64,000 nucleotides of DNA, from contig NZ_JALPRE010000003.1 of NCBI RefSeq assembly GCF_023195925.1, positions 310,001 to 374,000 on the forward strand, given 5' to 3'. The notes under the pieces were generated by a model. The model saw nothing but the letters and a program-made list of their open reading frames with translations. It searched no databases and was not told where the DNA came from. The translations under genes and the position numbers were made by a program. Positions within the stretch are counted from its first letter, which is position 1. Every line of letters begins with the position of its first letter. This document shows, in pieces, positions 40,323 through 49,442 of the stretch. This stretch comes from Aquimarina acroporae (GTDB lineage: Bacteria > Bacteroidota > Bacteroidia > Flavobacteriales > Flavobacteriaceae).

Positions 40323-42623
40323 ATGGAGACACTACTTAATACCTTAAAGAAGTTACTACTAACCTTAATCTTAGGAATTTTATTTCCTGGGATTTGCTTT
40401 TCACAAAATATGGTATCTAACAACAAAGAAATAGCTAAAAAAGTAGATTCGATTCTAACTCTTATGACACTTGAAGAAAAAGTTGGACAATTGGTATTAT
40501 ACAACGGAAGTTGGGATGTAACCGGTCCTCCTTCAGATGTTGGAAATAAAGTGAAGTACCAGAAATTAAAAAATGGAGAAGTTGGAGCTATGCTCAATGC
40601 TACTTCGGTAGAAGGAACCAAAGCGTTGCAAAAGGCGGTTGTCGAAAATTCTAGACTTAAGATTCCTCTGCTTTTTGGATACGATGTGATTCATGGTTTC
40701 AAAACCATCTTTCCTATTCCGTTGGGAGAAAGTGCCAGTTGGGATATGGATGCAATAAAAATATCTGCATCTGTTGCCGCTAAAGAAGCTACAGCAGCAG
40801 GAATTAATTGGACCTTTGCACCTATGGTTGATATTTCTAGAGATGCTCGTTGGGGTAGAATTATGGAAGGAGCAGGAGAAGATCCCTATTTAGCATCAAA
40901 AATTGCAATAGCAAGAGTAAATGGTTTTCAAGGGGATGATCTTGCACTTAATAATACTCTTGCAGCTTGTGCTAAACATCTGGCAGCGTATGGATTTGCA
41001 GAGGGAGGAAGAGATTATAATACTGTGAGTATTGGAGAATATGAGTTGCATAATACAGTTTTGCCTCCGTTTAAGGCTGCAGTAGATGCAGGCGTGGCCA
41101 CAATGATGAGTTCTTTTAACGAAATTGATGGAATTCCAGCAACCGGGCATAAAGGGCTGCAAAGAGATATTGTGAAAAAATCTTGGAATTGGGATGGTTT
41201 TATTGTGTCTGATTGGGCATCGATCGCAGAGATGATATTTCATGGTTATGTTCAGGATCGAACTGAAGCAGCTGAAAGAGCTATGATTGCAGGTAATGAT
41301 ATGGATATGGAAGGAAGAGCCTACGATACTAGTTTGGTGCAATTGGTAAAAGATGGTAAAGTAGAAGAAAAATTAGTTGATGAGGCAGTAAAACGGATAC
41401 TAACTATTAAATATAGACTGGGGTTGTTCGACGATCCATATAAATACTGTAATGAAGATCGAGAAAAAAATGAAATTTATACCAAAGAACATTTAGAGAT
41501 TGCTAGAGATGTAGCTCGAAAATCAATTGTTTTACTTAAAAATGAGAATAACATTCTCCCATTAAGTAAAAAAGTTCAGAAAATAGCTGTCATTGGGCCT
41601 TTGGCAGATGATAAAGATAGTCCAATAGGTAGTTGGAGAGCACAAGCCCTTCCTAATTCTGCAGTTTCACTTTTAGAAGGAATAAAAACAGCAGTTACTT
41701 CTGATACAAAGGTAGAATATCAAAAAGGAGTTGCCCTTGGAGTTGGTGAGCGAAGTTTTATTAGGGAGCTTAAGCTAAATAGGGCTGATTTTAAAGGTAT
41801 TTCTGGTGCTGTAAAAGTTGCCAAGGAGTCCGAAGTTGTTGTTATGGCATTAGGTGAAGAAGCTTTTCAGTCTGGAGAAGGAAGAAGTCAGGTCGATATT
41901 GAGTTAACCGAGCCACAGCAACAACTTTTTGAAGAAGTCTACAAGGTGAATAAAAATATTATTGTGGTTTTAATGAACGGACGTCCTTTGGCTATACCTA
42001 ATGTTGAAGAAAAAGCGTCAGCCATCGTGGAGGCATGGCACCTAGGATCTCAATCAGGGAACGCCATTGCCGATGTGTTATTTGGAGATTATAATCCTTC
42101 GGGAAAATTGCCAGTTTCTTTTCCTAGGCATGTTGGGCAAGTGCCACTATATTACAACGCTAAGAATACAGGTAGGCCTTCTAACCCTGATGGTATGGTT
42201 TTTTGGTCACACTATACAGATGAAAAAAATGATCCATTATTTGCTTTTGGGTATGGATTGAGTTATACAAGCTTTGAGTATAAAGATTTAGTTTTAAGCA
42301 ATTCTTCGTTCTCAAATGGAGGAAACATAAAGGTTACAGTAACCGTTAAAAATACAGGTGGTGTTAAGGGGAAAGAAATTGTACAGTTGTATATTAAAGA
42401 TCATTTCGGGAGTCTTACCAGACCTGTTAGAGAACTAAAAGGTTTTGAGATGATAGAATTGGCGCCTGGTGAAAGCAAAAAGGTCTCTTTTATTGTTGAT
42501 GAACGTTTAATTTCTTTTTATACTGCTAATAAGAAATGGGAAGCAGAATCCGGAAAATTTACTGTTTTTGTAGGAGGAGATTCTTTGGCTAGTCTTAAGA
42601 GTGATTTTTTATATAAGAACTAA
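40323..42623 (+). CDS. bglX: GH3 beta-glucosidase, exported (BglX-like)
   Basis: 766 residues, BglX length. A signal peptide (hydrophobic 10-24, ends CFSQ) sends it to the periplasm. N-terminal GH3 barrel: 'LTLEEKVGQL', 'IPLLFGYDVIHGFKTIFPIP' and 'FAPMVDISRDARWGRIMEGA', with nucleophile Asp297 in 'DGFIVSDWASIAEM'. The GH3 alpha/beta sandwich holds 'SIVLLKNENNILPLSK', and a fibronectin-III-like C-terminal domain closes with 'RELKGFEMIELAPGESKKVS'. It should cut terminal beta-glucosyl residues. It opens the carbohydrate region of the window; a LacI regulator follows on the same strand. Confidence 0.94.
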   Translation: METLLNTLKKLLLTLILGILFPGICFSQNMVSNNKEIAKKVDSILTLMTLEEKVGQLVLYNGSWDVTGPPSDVGNKVKYQKLKNGEVGAMLNATSVEGTKALQKAVVENSRLKIPLLFGYDVIHGFKTIFPIPLGESASWDMDAIKISASVAAKEATAAGINWTFAPMVDISRDARWGRIMEGAGEDPYLASKIAIARVNGFQGDDLALNNTLAACAKHLAAYGFAEGGRDYNTVSIGEYELHNTVLPPFKAAVDAGVATMMSSFNEIDGIPATGHKGLQRDIVKKSWNWDGFIVSDWASIAEMIFHGYVQDRTEAAERAMIAGNDMDMEGRAYDTSLVQLVKDGKVEEKLVDEAVKRILTIKYRLGLFDDPYKYCNEDREKNEIYTKEHLEIARDVARKSIVLLKNENNILPLSKKVQKIAVIGPLADDKDSPIGSWRAQALPNSAVSLLEGIKTAVTSDTKVEYQKGVALGVGERSFIRELKLNRADFKGISGAVKVAKESEVVVMALGEEAFQSGEGRSQVDIELTEPQQQLFEEVYKVNKNIIVVLMNGRPLAIPNVEEKASAIVEAWHLGSQSGNAIADVLFGDYNPSGKLPVSFPRHVGQVPLYYNAKNTGRPSNPDGMVFWSHYTDEKNDPLFAFGYGLSYTSFEYKDLVLSNSSFSNGGNIKVTVTVKNTGGVKGKEIVQLYIKDHFGSLTRPVRELKGFEMIELAPGESKKVSFIVDERLISFYTANKKWEAESGKFTVFVGGDSLASLKSDFLYKN

Positions 42624-42865
42624 AAGTTGATATAATAGTTAAGTAATTTTCGTAATAAATTTTGATAAATCACATTAAGATTTTTGTAAGGTGTTATCAA
42701 AGAAATGTCCTAATCTTACCTCAAAAGATTTGCGTTTATGTGTCTCCTTAAAATGCATCTACTTTAAGAAGAATTTGTCACTTTATTGGGTGTAAGTTCA
42801 CAAAGTGTAGATGTTAGTAGACATAGGTTAAGAAAAAAGCTTAATTTAGGCTCGAAAGATAATCT

Positions 42866-42887
42866 GACCAATATTCTCTCATTGGTC
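42866..42887. promoter_or_regulatory. Inverted repeat before the first lacI-type gene
   Basis: GACCAAT (42866-42872) and ATTGGTC (42881-42887) are exact complements separated by 8 bases. They lie 31 bases before the regulator's start codon, suiting an autoregulatory operator or leader hairpin. No central CG is present, so it is not a standard LacI-type site. Confidence 0.4.
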
Positions 42888-42918
42888 TTAAATAACACAT
42901 AGTCAAACACATTAGGTC

Positions 42919-43956
42919 ATGCGAAAAAAAGTTACATTAAAACAGTTGGCAAGAGAACTTAATCTTTCTATTTCTACTGTTTCTAAGTCGTTGAAAAATG
43001 ACCCTGAAATAAGTCAGAAAACCATTACTAGAGTTCACGAACTGGCAAATTTTTATAATTACAAACCTAATGCGTTAGCTGTAAGCTTAAAAAGTAGTAA
43101 AACCAAAACTATTGGGGTGATACTGCCAGAAATTTTAAATCATTTTTTTGCAAAAGCACTTTTTGGTATCGAAAAACAAGCTGCAGAAAATGGATATAAA
43201 ATTGTAACCTGTATAACCAATGAGTCTTACCAAAAAGAGGTCGAATACGTAGAAATGTTAAATTATAGCAGTGTAGACGGCTTTGTGGTCGCGTTAAGTC
43301 AGGAAACACAAGTGCTTAATAAATTTGATCATTTTCAGGTGTTGAAGCGGGATAATGTTCCCTTCGTTATGTTTGATCGGGTGAGCGATGAGATTGATTG
43401 CGATAAGGTAATTGTTGATGATAAAGTGGCGTCTAAAAATGCGATACAATATCTTATAGATTCGGGTTGTAAAAAGATCGCAGTGGTAACCACTATTGGG
43501 GATTTAAGTGTAGCTAAACTCAGGTTAGAGGGAGCCAGAGAAGTTGCCAATGCTAACAACGATGTGTCTCTTATAGATTTGCAGGTTAAGGATACTATTT
43601 TAGATTTGGTAGAGCAAGATTCTCACAATATAGAAAATGAGATAGAAAAGTTCCTAAAAGAAAACGATCTGGATGCGGTACTTGGTTTAGATGAAACTGC
43701 TGCTGCGATAACTATAAATATTTCACATAAACTCGGGTATAAAATCCCACAAGATATTTCCGTAGTAGGGTTTACAGATGGGTTATTGTCAAGGCATTCT
43801 TATCCAAAATTAACTACTGTGTCTCAACATGCAGAAGATTTGGGGGCCAAGGCAGCCAAGATTTTGCTTAATCACCTTGATAATGAGGTAGAGAAATATA
43901 AACCGCAAACAGAAATAGTAAAAACATCGCTAATCGTTAGGGATTCAACAATGTAA
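42919..43956 (+). CDS. LacI family transcriptional regulator A
   Basis: 345 residues. N-terminal HTH 'VTLKQLARELNLSISTVSKS' and hinge 'YNYKPNALAVSLKSSKTKTI' precede a periplasmic-binding-protein-like effector domain ('GVILPEILNHFFAKALFGIE', 'VVGFTDGLLSRHSYPKLTTV'). It is full length. It lies 295 bases after the GH3 gene and converges with the GH65 gene, with only 5 bases between the stops. It probably senses a sugar and controls the GH3 and/or PUL genes; which ones cannot be told from sequence. Confidence 0.94.
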   Translation: MRKKVTLKQLARELNLSISTVSKSLKNDPEISQKTITRVHELANFYNYKPNALAVSLKSSKTKTIGVILPEILNHFFAKALFGIEKQAAENGYKIVTCITNESYQKEVEYVEMLNYSSVDGFVVALSQETQVLNKFDHFQVLKRDNVPFVMFDRVSDEIDCDKVIVDDKVASKNAIQYLIDSGCKKIAVVTTIGDLSVAKLRLEGAREVANANNDVSLIDLQVKDTILDLVEQDSHNIENEIEKFLKENDLDAVLGLDETAAAITINISHKLGYKIPQDISVVGFTDGLLSRHSYPKLTTVSQHAEDLGAKAAKILLNHLDNEVEKYKPQTEIVKTSLIVRDSTM

Positions 43957-43961
43957 TATTA

Positions 43962-46010
43962 TTATTTAACTACGTAAGTTTTTTGATCTGTACCCACCCC
44001 CGTAAGTGTAAGTTTTTTCCATTTTTTTGGTAAAACAGGATTTTTCTGAACGATGCCCTCATCGGTTAGATGCAATCCAGCAAATCCGAATATTACGGTT
44101 TGTAGCATTCCTCCAGCTCCTGTGGCGAAATAAGGATTATTACTTGTCGCAGCTTCTGCTAGTGCGCCAAAGGGAGGTCTTTTATTAGGTTCATAACTTC
44201 TTTTAAATAATCGATATGCATTTTCTGCGTCACCCAGCCGCGCATATATTACTGCAAAAACACTTTGTGCCATGGCGGGGCCTTCTTTGGCGAGTTTAGG
44301 TTCATAATACTTTAGGTCTTTCAAAATAGTTGATTTGTCTTTAACAATATTTAAAGGATAAGCGAGTAGATTAACATCTGCTTGTTTTATGATTTCTCCT
44401 TTGTAATTATTATGTTCTTTAGTGGTTCCATCTGGTAGTTTATGAATGATTATTTTATCTGAGACAGCATTCCAATTAGGATTTGAACTAATTCCCAGTG
44501 CTTCTGCTGCCAAAGTAGCATATCTTAGACAAGTTATAGCAGACCCATTTGTAAACGCATTATCATCAACATTTGGAGCAAACTCATTTGCTCCCACCAC
44601 ATTTTTTATTGAATATGAACCATCAGCATTTGGAGTACTTCGACTGACCCAATAATCAGCAACTTCTTTAAGTAACGGGTAACCTCTTTCTTTTAACCAC
44701 TTTTTATCTTTGGTCACTCTATAATAATTCCAAAAAGCGATTCCCACATCTGCTGTTATGTGATGTTCAAAAGTACCCGTTAGTGCCCAGGCGGGAGTTG
44801 CTTCTTCTCCGGTGTCATCACTCTCCCAAGGAAACATAGCTCCTTTGTACCCAAAATTAATGGCTTTTTTCTTCGCCATCTCTAAGCGATTAGATCTATA
44901 ATTAACCAAAGATCTTGCAATTCCTTGATTAAAAACTAAAAGAGGAGGGTACATCCATAGTTCAGTATCCCAGAAAATATGACCATTATAATTTTGTGAG
45001 CTAAGTCCCATGGGGGCAATACTAAGATCTGAATCTGCTCTAGAGAAGGCATACAGATGATATAGTGCTAAACGAACATCAAGCTGTGATTGAGTGTCTC
45101 CTTCTATAATAATATCTCCTTTCCATAGATCCTCCCATAATTTTTGATGTTGTTGTAAAAGATCATTTCTTGGGGTTAATAGATTAAAAATAACAAAACG
45201 TTCACTCTCTGTTTGAGGGTCATAAAAATCTTGTGTAGTACACTGTGCAGCGGTCCAAGCAAATTTGTAGGTGGTGCCTTTTTTTACAGATTCTTCAAAC
45301 GAGATTCTGTTGTCGTACTCTGATATTTTTTGGTGGGTAAGCTTTGGTCTTTGGTTCTCTCTGGTTGAATTGATATGATGCCATATAAATGTTCCAGATG
45401 TGGCAACAGTATGCTTTCCAAGTCTACTTTTGGCTACAGTTTGTAGAATTGGCATGGTAGTTTCCAAATCTTTTAAAACTCTAAATGTACTAAGGGGGTT
45501 CTGATACTCTTCTGGGGTTTGAATTTTGCCTGTGGTCCTTAAATTGAGGTGTTTTAATGCGGTTATTTCAATATCTATGTATCCAGAATATGGTACATTT
45601 CTCAATGCAATAATACTATACGATATCTTTGCAATATCCTTATAAGTGAAAGAAGTGATTAATCTAGCCTCTTTCATATTTATGGTTTGTTTCCAATCGC
45701 TGATTTTGGAATTGTCTAGTTTATCACCATTGATCTCTACTTCAAGATTTCCGAAGTTCATTCCCAGTAAAATTTTACTAACTCCTAGAACTGATTCTTT
45801 GTCGTATACATTATTGAGTATAATCTTATCGGTTTGAAATATTTGTGCAGAAGGTAAAATCCCGATACGTCCATTGGCAGCAACAATACCAGTATATTGT
45901 TCATAATTAGAAACAGATATTTCCCAATCTTGAGATTGTGAAAAGCTTTTAGAAAGGAATAGGAAAAAAACAAGAACTAATAAGGGGAGGTTGATTTTTT
46001 TTGCTGACAT
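43962..46010 (-). CDS. Exported GH65 alpha-glucoside hydrolase, kojibiose hydrolase-like
   Basis: 682 residues. Signal peptide (hydrophobic 9-20, ends SFSQS), so periplasmic or secreted, unlike cytosolic GH65 phosphorylases. The (alpha/alpha)6 barrel shows 'GHIFWDTELWMYPPLLVFNQ', 'GAMFPWESDDTGEEATP' and the general acid Glu476 in 'VVGANEFAPNVDDNAFTN'. Glu619 in 'PFGALAEAATSNN' sits where, as I recall, the GH65 kojibiose hydrolase of Flavobacterium johnsoniae has its catalytic base (spacing about 143-144). That points to a hydrolase acting on alpha-1,2-glucosides rather than a phosphorylase. Between two LacI genes; a 27-base palindromic site lies 40 bases upstream. Confidence 0.9.
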   Translation of the reverse strand: MSAKKINLPLLVLVFFLFLSKSFSQSQDWEISVSNYEQYTGIVAANGRIGILPSAQIFQTDKIILNNVYDKESVLGVSKILLGMNFGNLEVEINGDKLDNSKISDWKQTINMKEARLITSFTYKDIAKISYSIIALRNVPYSGYIDIEITALKHLNLRTTGKIQTPEEYQNPLSTFRVLKDLETTMPILQTVAKSRLGKHTVATSGTFIWHHINSTRENQRPKLTHQKISEYDNRISFEESVKKGTTYKFAWTAAQCTTQDFYDPQTESERFVIFNLLTPRNDLLQQHQKLWEDLWKGDIIIEGDTQSQLDVRLALYHLYAFSRADSDLSIAPMGLSSQNYNGHIFWDTELWMYPPLLVFNQGIARSLVNYRSNRLEMAKKKAINFGYKGAMFPWESDDTGEEATPAWALTGTFEHHITADVGIAFWNYYRVTKDKKWLKERGYPLLKEVADYWVSRSTPNADGSYSIKNVVGANEFAPNVDDNAFTNGSAITCLRYATLAAEALGISSNPNWNAVSDKIIIHKLPDGTTKEHNNYKGEIIKQADVNLLAYPLNIVKDKSTILKDLKYYEPKLAKEGPAMAQSVFAVIYARLGDAENAYRLFKRSYEPNKRPPFGALAEAATSNNPYFATGAGGMLQTVIFGFAGLHLTDEGIVQKNPVLPKKWKKLTLTGVGTDQKTYVVK

Positions 46011-46049
46011 TTTTCTTTCTTTAGATGTTTTGTGTATATAATAGAATCA

Positions 46050-46076
46050 TTTGAAGTTAATCGATATAACTTCAAA
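46050..46076. promoter_or_regulatory. Palindromic operator candidate before the GH65 gene
   Basis: TTTGAAGTTA (46050-46059) and TAACTTCAAA (46067-46076) are exact complements around ATCGATA. The 10-base arms form a strong dyad 40 bases upstream of the GH65 start, between it and the second lacI-type gene. One of the two LacI proteins flanking GH65 is the natural candidate to bind it. Confidence 0.55.
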
Positions 46077-46133
46077 ATATGAACTCCAGAAAGTTTGTTA
46101 GCGTAGTGCTAAAGTTAAAAAAAAAGAATGTTT

Positions 46134-47159
46134 TTATGTGCTATCTCTTTCAACTAAATTTGTTTTTAGCTTTATCACTTTTTTGACATGGTTAAATTCA
46201 TTAGACTCATTAAATTGAGCAATGAGAAGTTCCGCGGCTTTTTCGCCCATTTCAAAGTTAGGCTGAGAGACGCAAGTAAGAGAAGGAACAAAAATATTCC
46301 CAAGTCCTAAATCACCAAACCCTATAACTGATATGTCTTCTGGGATTTTGTACCCCATCTTTAATAGAGTTTTCATTGTAAGTAAACCATAATTGTCGGT
46401 ACAGGTGAAAATAGCATCCGGGGTAGTATTTATAGTATTAAAAAAATGCTGTATCTCATTATCTTCAAATTGTCGTTCTAGTGAGGAACAATGTAATATC
46501 AATTCTTCATGTATAGGAATATCATAAGCTCGCATGGCATCTAAATATCCTTTAAACCGATCTTGAAAAACCTTTTTCTCTTTTATACCTCCTATAAACC
46601 CAATTTTTTTTCTGCCTTTTTTAATTAAGAATTCAACAGCAGAAAACGAGGCCTTATCATCTTCAATCAAAACATGATCTGCTCCAGAGACCTCTTCCTT
46701 TATGTTGTCGAATAACACAACGGGAATACCTTTTTTAATAATACTTCGTATGTGCGTAAAGGTTTCAGTTTCATGAGTTGGGGAAAGAATAATACCATCG
46801 ACTAGACCTTTCTCAAAAGACATCAGATTTTCTCGTTCAAACTCAAAAGAGTTTCTTGAAGAGCTAATTAGAATTTTGTAATTATGTTCACGTGCGTAAT
46901 GATCAATTCCTCTGCATACTTCGATAAAAAAAGGTTCATCGTATCTGGGGATAATCACTCCGATAATATTTGTTTTTCCAGAGCTTAAACTTTTGGCAAT
47001 TTGGTTAGGCATATAACCCATTAGTTCTGCAGTTTCTAGAACCTTTTTTTGAGTACTTAACTTAACCCTAGGATTTTTATCTAATGCTCTGGATACCGTA
47101 GCTATAGAAATGTTTAGTTTTCTGGCAATATCCTCAAGTTTAATTCTTCTTTTTTTCAA
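46134..47159 (-). CDS. LacI family transcriptional regulator B
   Basis: 341 residues. HTH 'IKLEDIARKLNISIATVSRA' followed by the hinge 'GYMPNQIAKSLSSGKTNIIG'. The effector domain has 'GVIIPRYDEPFFIEVCRGID', 'AIFTCTDNYGLLTMKTLLKM' and 'DISVIGFGDLGLGNIFVPSL'. It lies upstream of GH65 on the same strand (123-base gap) and divergent from the GH13 gene. A LacI-type near-palindrome with central CG lies 62 bases before its start, arguing for autoregulation and control of the GH13 gene. Confidence 0.95.
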   Translation of the reverse strand: MKKRRIKLEDIARKLNISIATVSRALDKNPRVKLSTQKKVLETAELMGYMPNQIAKSLSSGKTNIIGVIIPRYDEPFFIEVCRGIDHYAREHNYKILISSSRNSFEFERENLMSFEKGLVDGIILSPTHETETFTHIRSIIKKGIPVVLFDNIKEEVSGADHVLIEDDKASFSAVEFLIKKGRKKIGFIGGIKEKKVFQDRFKGYLDAMRAYDIPIHEELILHCSSLERQFEDNEIQHFFNTINTTPDAIFTCTDNYGLLTMKTLLKMGYKIPEDISVIGFGDLGLGNIFVPSLTCVSQPNFEMGEKAAELLIAQFNESNEFNHVKKVIKLKTNLVERDST

Positions 47160-47488
47160 AATCGATTATAATTTTGTTAAAAAATTATTAATAAAACATC
47201 ATTTTCACTAAAAATACAATAATACAAACGTTTGCATTTTTTAAAATCAGGTGTTTGCTTTTCAGTTAGATGAATTGTTTAGTAATTTGTAACAGAAGCT
47301 AGTAATTATTGAACATTTAGCAATTTAGCTGCTACAAAAATATCTTTTATTGATTATCCCCAAATCTTACAGTTCAGAATTAGTTATGCTTTACTACCAG
47401 AGATAAACAATGTAATTTAAAGATAATAAACATTGTTTAAAATGCGCGTGGATTAGTTTTTTTTATAACGCATATTAGATTTGTTTAT
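47160..47488. other. Divergent region: lacI B and GH13 gene
   Basis: 329 bases without genes. The only clear element is the LacI-type operator at 47221-47238. The rest is AT-rich, without a recognised promoter box, RNA or repeat. Confidence 0.5.
47221..47238. promoter_or_regulatory. LacI-type operator
   Basis: AATACAAACGTTTGCATT is an 18-base palindrome with a single mismatched pair and a perfect core CAAACGTTTG. The central CG and this core are the hallmark of LacI/PurR/CcpA-family operators. It lies 62 bases upstream of lacI B and about 250 bases before the GH13 start. Confidence 0.7.
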
Positions 47489-49156
47489 ATGGAGCTTTCT
47501 TGGTTCAAAAAAGGAACTATTTATCAAATATATCCTAGAAGTTTTAATGATAGTAATAACGATGGGATTGGTGATTTAAGAGGTATTATAGAAAAATTAG
47601 ATTATCTAAAGAGTTTACATGTTGATATCCTATGGCTAAGTCCAATTTTTAGTTCTCCAAACGATGATAATGGTTACGATATAAGTGATTATTGCTCAAT
47701 TATGCCTGAATTTGGTTCTATGGATGATTTTGAAGAACTACTGGAGCAAACACATCAAAGAGGTATGCGCCTGGTATTGGATTTAGTAGCAAATCATTGT
47801 TCTGATGAGCATAGATGGTTTGAAGAAGCAAAGAAATCAAAAGATAACCCATATAGAGATTATTTTCATTGGAGAAAACCAGGTAACGATGGAGAGCCAC
47901 CTAATAATTGGAAGTCTTTTTTTGGAGGTAGCGCTTGGGAGTTTGATGAAGCCTCTGGAGAATATTATTTACATCTCTTTACAAGAAAACAACCAGACCT
48001 TAATTGGGAAAACCCAAAAGTGAGACAAGAAATTTATGAAGCAATGAGGTTTTGGCTCGATAAGGGAGTAGATGGTTTTAGAATGGATGTAATACCCTTG
48101 ATTTCAAAACGAGAAGGATATCCCGATGCTCCAAATGTTGGTTTTAGAAAAGTAATCGAAGATGTTTATGCCAATGGCCCAAGAGTTCATGAATATTTAA
48201 GAGAAATGACAGAAAAGGTAATCAGTAAATACGATGCATTTTCTTTGGCAGAAGGAGTAGGGATAAATCATCATGAGGCAGGGTTATATGTTAATCATGA
48301 TCGTAAAGAACTTAATATGCTATATCATTTCGATATTCTCGAATGTACCATAGTTAATGGGAAATTTGAAGAATCATCTGTTTTTGATTTGGTAAACATG
48401 AAACGTATTTTCAAGAGATGGAGGGATGCGATGGGGAACAAAGGGTGGATTGCAAATGCTTTGGGAAACCATGATTTTGCTAGAATGGTATCCCGATTTG
48501 GAGATGATAAAAAGTATTGGAAACAATCTGCCAAAATGCTTTTTATGATGCAGGCAACTCAAAATGGAACACTAAATATTTATCAGGGAGATGAAATAGG
48601 AATGACCAACATCACACTAGAAAATGTCGAAGAGGTAAAGGATGTACAATCGCTGAATTTCTATGAAGATAATCTAAAGACAAAACGCTACTCAAAAGAA
48701 GAAGCTTTACAAATGATTAATAAAGAGGGAAGGGATAATGCACGAACACCAGTGCAATGGAATGATGAAATAAATGGAGGATTTTCTATTAAAGCCCCTT
48801 GGCTAAAAACCAACCCTAATTACGATAAGATAAATGTAGAGCGTCAAGAAGATGACGAAGACTCAATTTTAAATTTTTATAGAAAGTTATTAAAAGTGAG
48901 AAAGGAAAATGATGTTTTCGTTTATGGCGATTTTGAAGAATTGGATTTTGGTAACCCCAATCTATACATCTACAAGAAATCTTTAGGAGATGATAAAATT
49001 ATGGTGGTGTTAAATTTTGATGATACTGGAATGGTTTTTAATGCTTCAGAATCGATATCGGAAATATTATTAAATAACTATTCAGATTTTAAGATAGATA
49101 ACGATGGTAAAATAGACCTTGAGCCGTATCAAGGTGTTATTCTGAAAATAAATTAG
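47489..49156 (+). CDS. GH13 alpha-glucosidase, oligo-1,6-glucosidase-like
   Basis: 555 residues, no signal peptide, so cytosolic. GH13 regions in order: 'DILWLSPIFSSPNDDNGYDI', 'VLDLVANHCSDEHRWF', 'GVDGFRMDVIPLIS' with nucleophile Asp200, 'FSLAEGVGIN' with acid/base Glu255, and 'NALGNHDFARM' with Asp329. The residue after the nucleophile is Val, which in characterised GH13 exo-glucosidases goes with alpha-1,6 preference, whereas Ala/Thr goes with alpha-1,4. It ends with a beta-sandwich domain. It would hydrolyse imported alpha-gluco-oligosaccharides. Divergent from lacI B; the SusC gene follows 286 bases on. Confidence 0.92.
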   Translation: MELSWFKKGTIYQIYPRSFNDSNNDGIGDLRGIIEKLDYLKSLHVDILWLSPIFSSPNDDNGYDISDYCSIMPEFGSMDDFEELLEQTHQRGMRLVLDLVANHCSDEHRWFEEAKKSKDNPYRDYFHWRKPGNDGEPPNNWKSFFGGSAWEFDEASGEYYLHLFTRKQPDLNWENPKVRQEIYEAMRFWLDKGVDGFRMDVIPLISKREGYPDAPNVGFRKVIEDVYANGPRVHEYLREMTEKVISKYDAFSLAEGVGINHHEAGLYVNHDRKELNMLYHFDILECTIVNGKFEESSVFDLVNMKRIFKRWRDAMGNKGWIANALGNHDFARMVSRFGDDKKYWKQSAKMLFMMQATQNGTLNIYQGDEIGMTNITLENVEEVKDVQSLNFYEDNLKTKRYSKEEALQMINKEGRDNARTPVQWNDEINGGFSIKAPWLKTNPNYDKINVERQEDDEDSILNFYRKLLKVRKENDVFVYGDFEELDFGNPNLYIYKKSLGDDKIMVVLNFDDTGMVFNASESISEILLNNYSDFKIDNDGKIDLEPYQGVILKIN

Positions 49157-49217
49157 AAGAATTATAAGATCTATATGTGCAAACTAGAAAGTGAAATTAG
49201 TTTTTGTTTGTTAGCGG

Positions 49218-49243
49218 AGAATTTCTATTTCATAAGAAATTCT
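49218..49243 (+). terminator. Hairpin after the GH13 gene
   Basis: AGAATTTCT (49218-49226) pairs perfectly with AGAAATTCT (49235-49243) around an 8-base loop, 62 bases past the GH13 stop. It is followed by A rather than T on the plus strand, so it may be an attenuator or a weak terminator. Confidence 0.4.
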
Positions 49244-49442
49244 TAAAAAAAGTAACAATAGGGTGTCTATGTCTATTAAGGTTTTGTCTCTTATACTATA
49301 ATGGTATTGCGAAATCGTTAAAATTTTAATAAAAAAGATAAGGGCATCCTAGTGTTGCTTACACTTTTATATGGTAAATTTAATAACAGTTAAATCATTT
49401 TAAATATTAGAAACAATTCAAATTTAAATCAAACTCTATATT

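Noticed and set aside
43962..46010. Trehalose or maltose phosphorylase
   Set aside because: It has a signal peptide and a second catalytic-type Glu (619), both pointing to an exported hydrolase rather than a cytosolic phosphorylase.
46098..46112. TTAGC/GCTAA hairpin as terminator of lacI B
   Set aside because: The stem is only 5 bp and the T-run lies on the wrong side of it.
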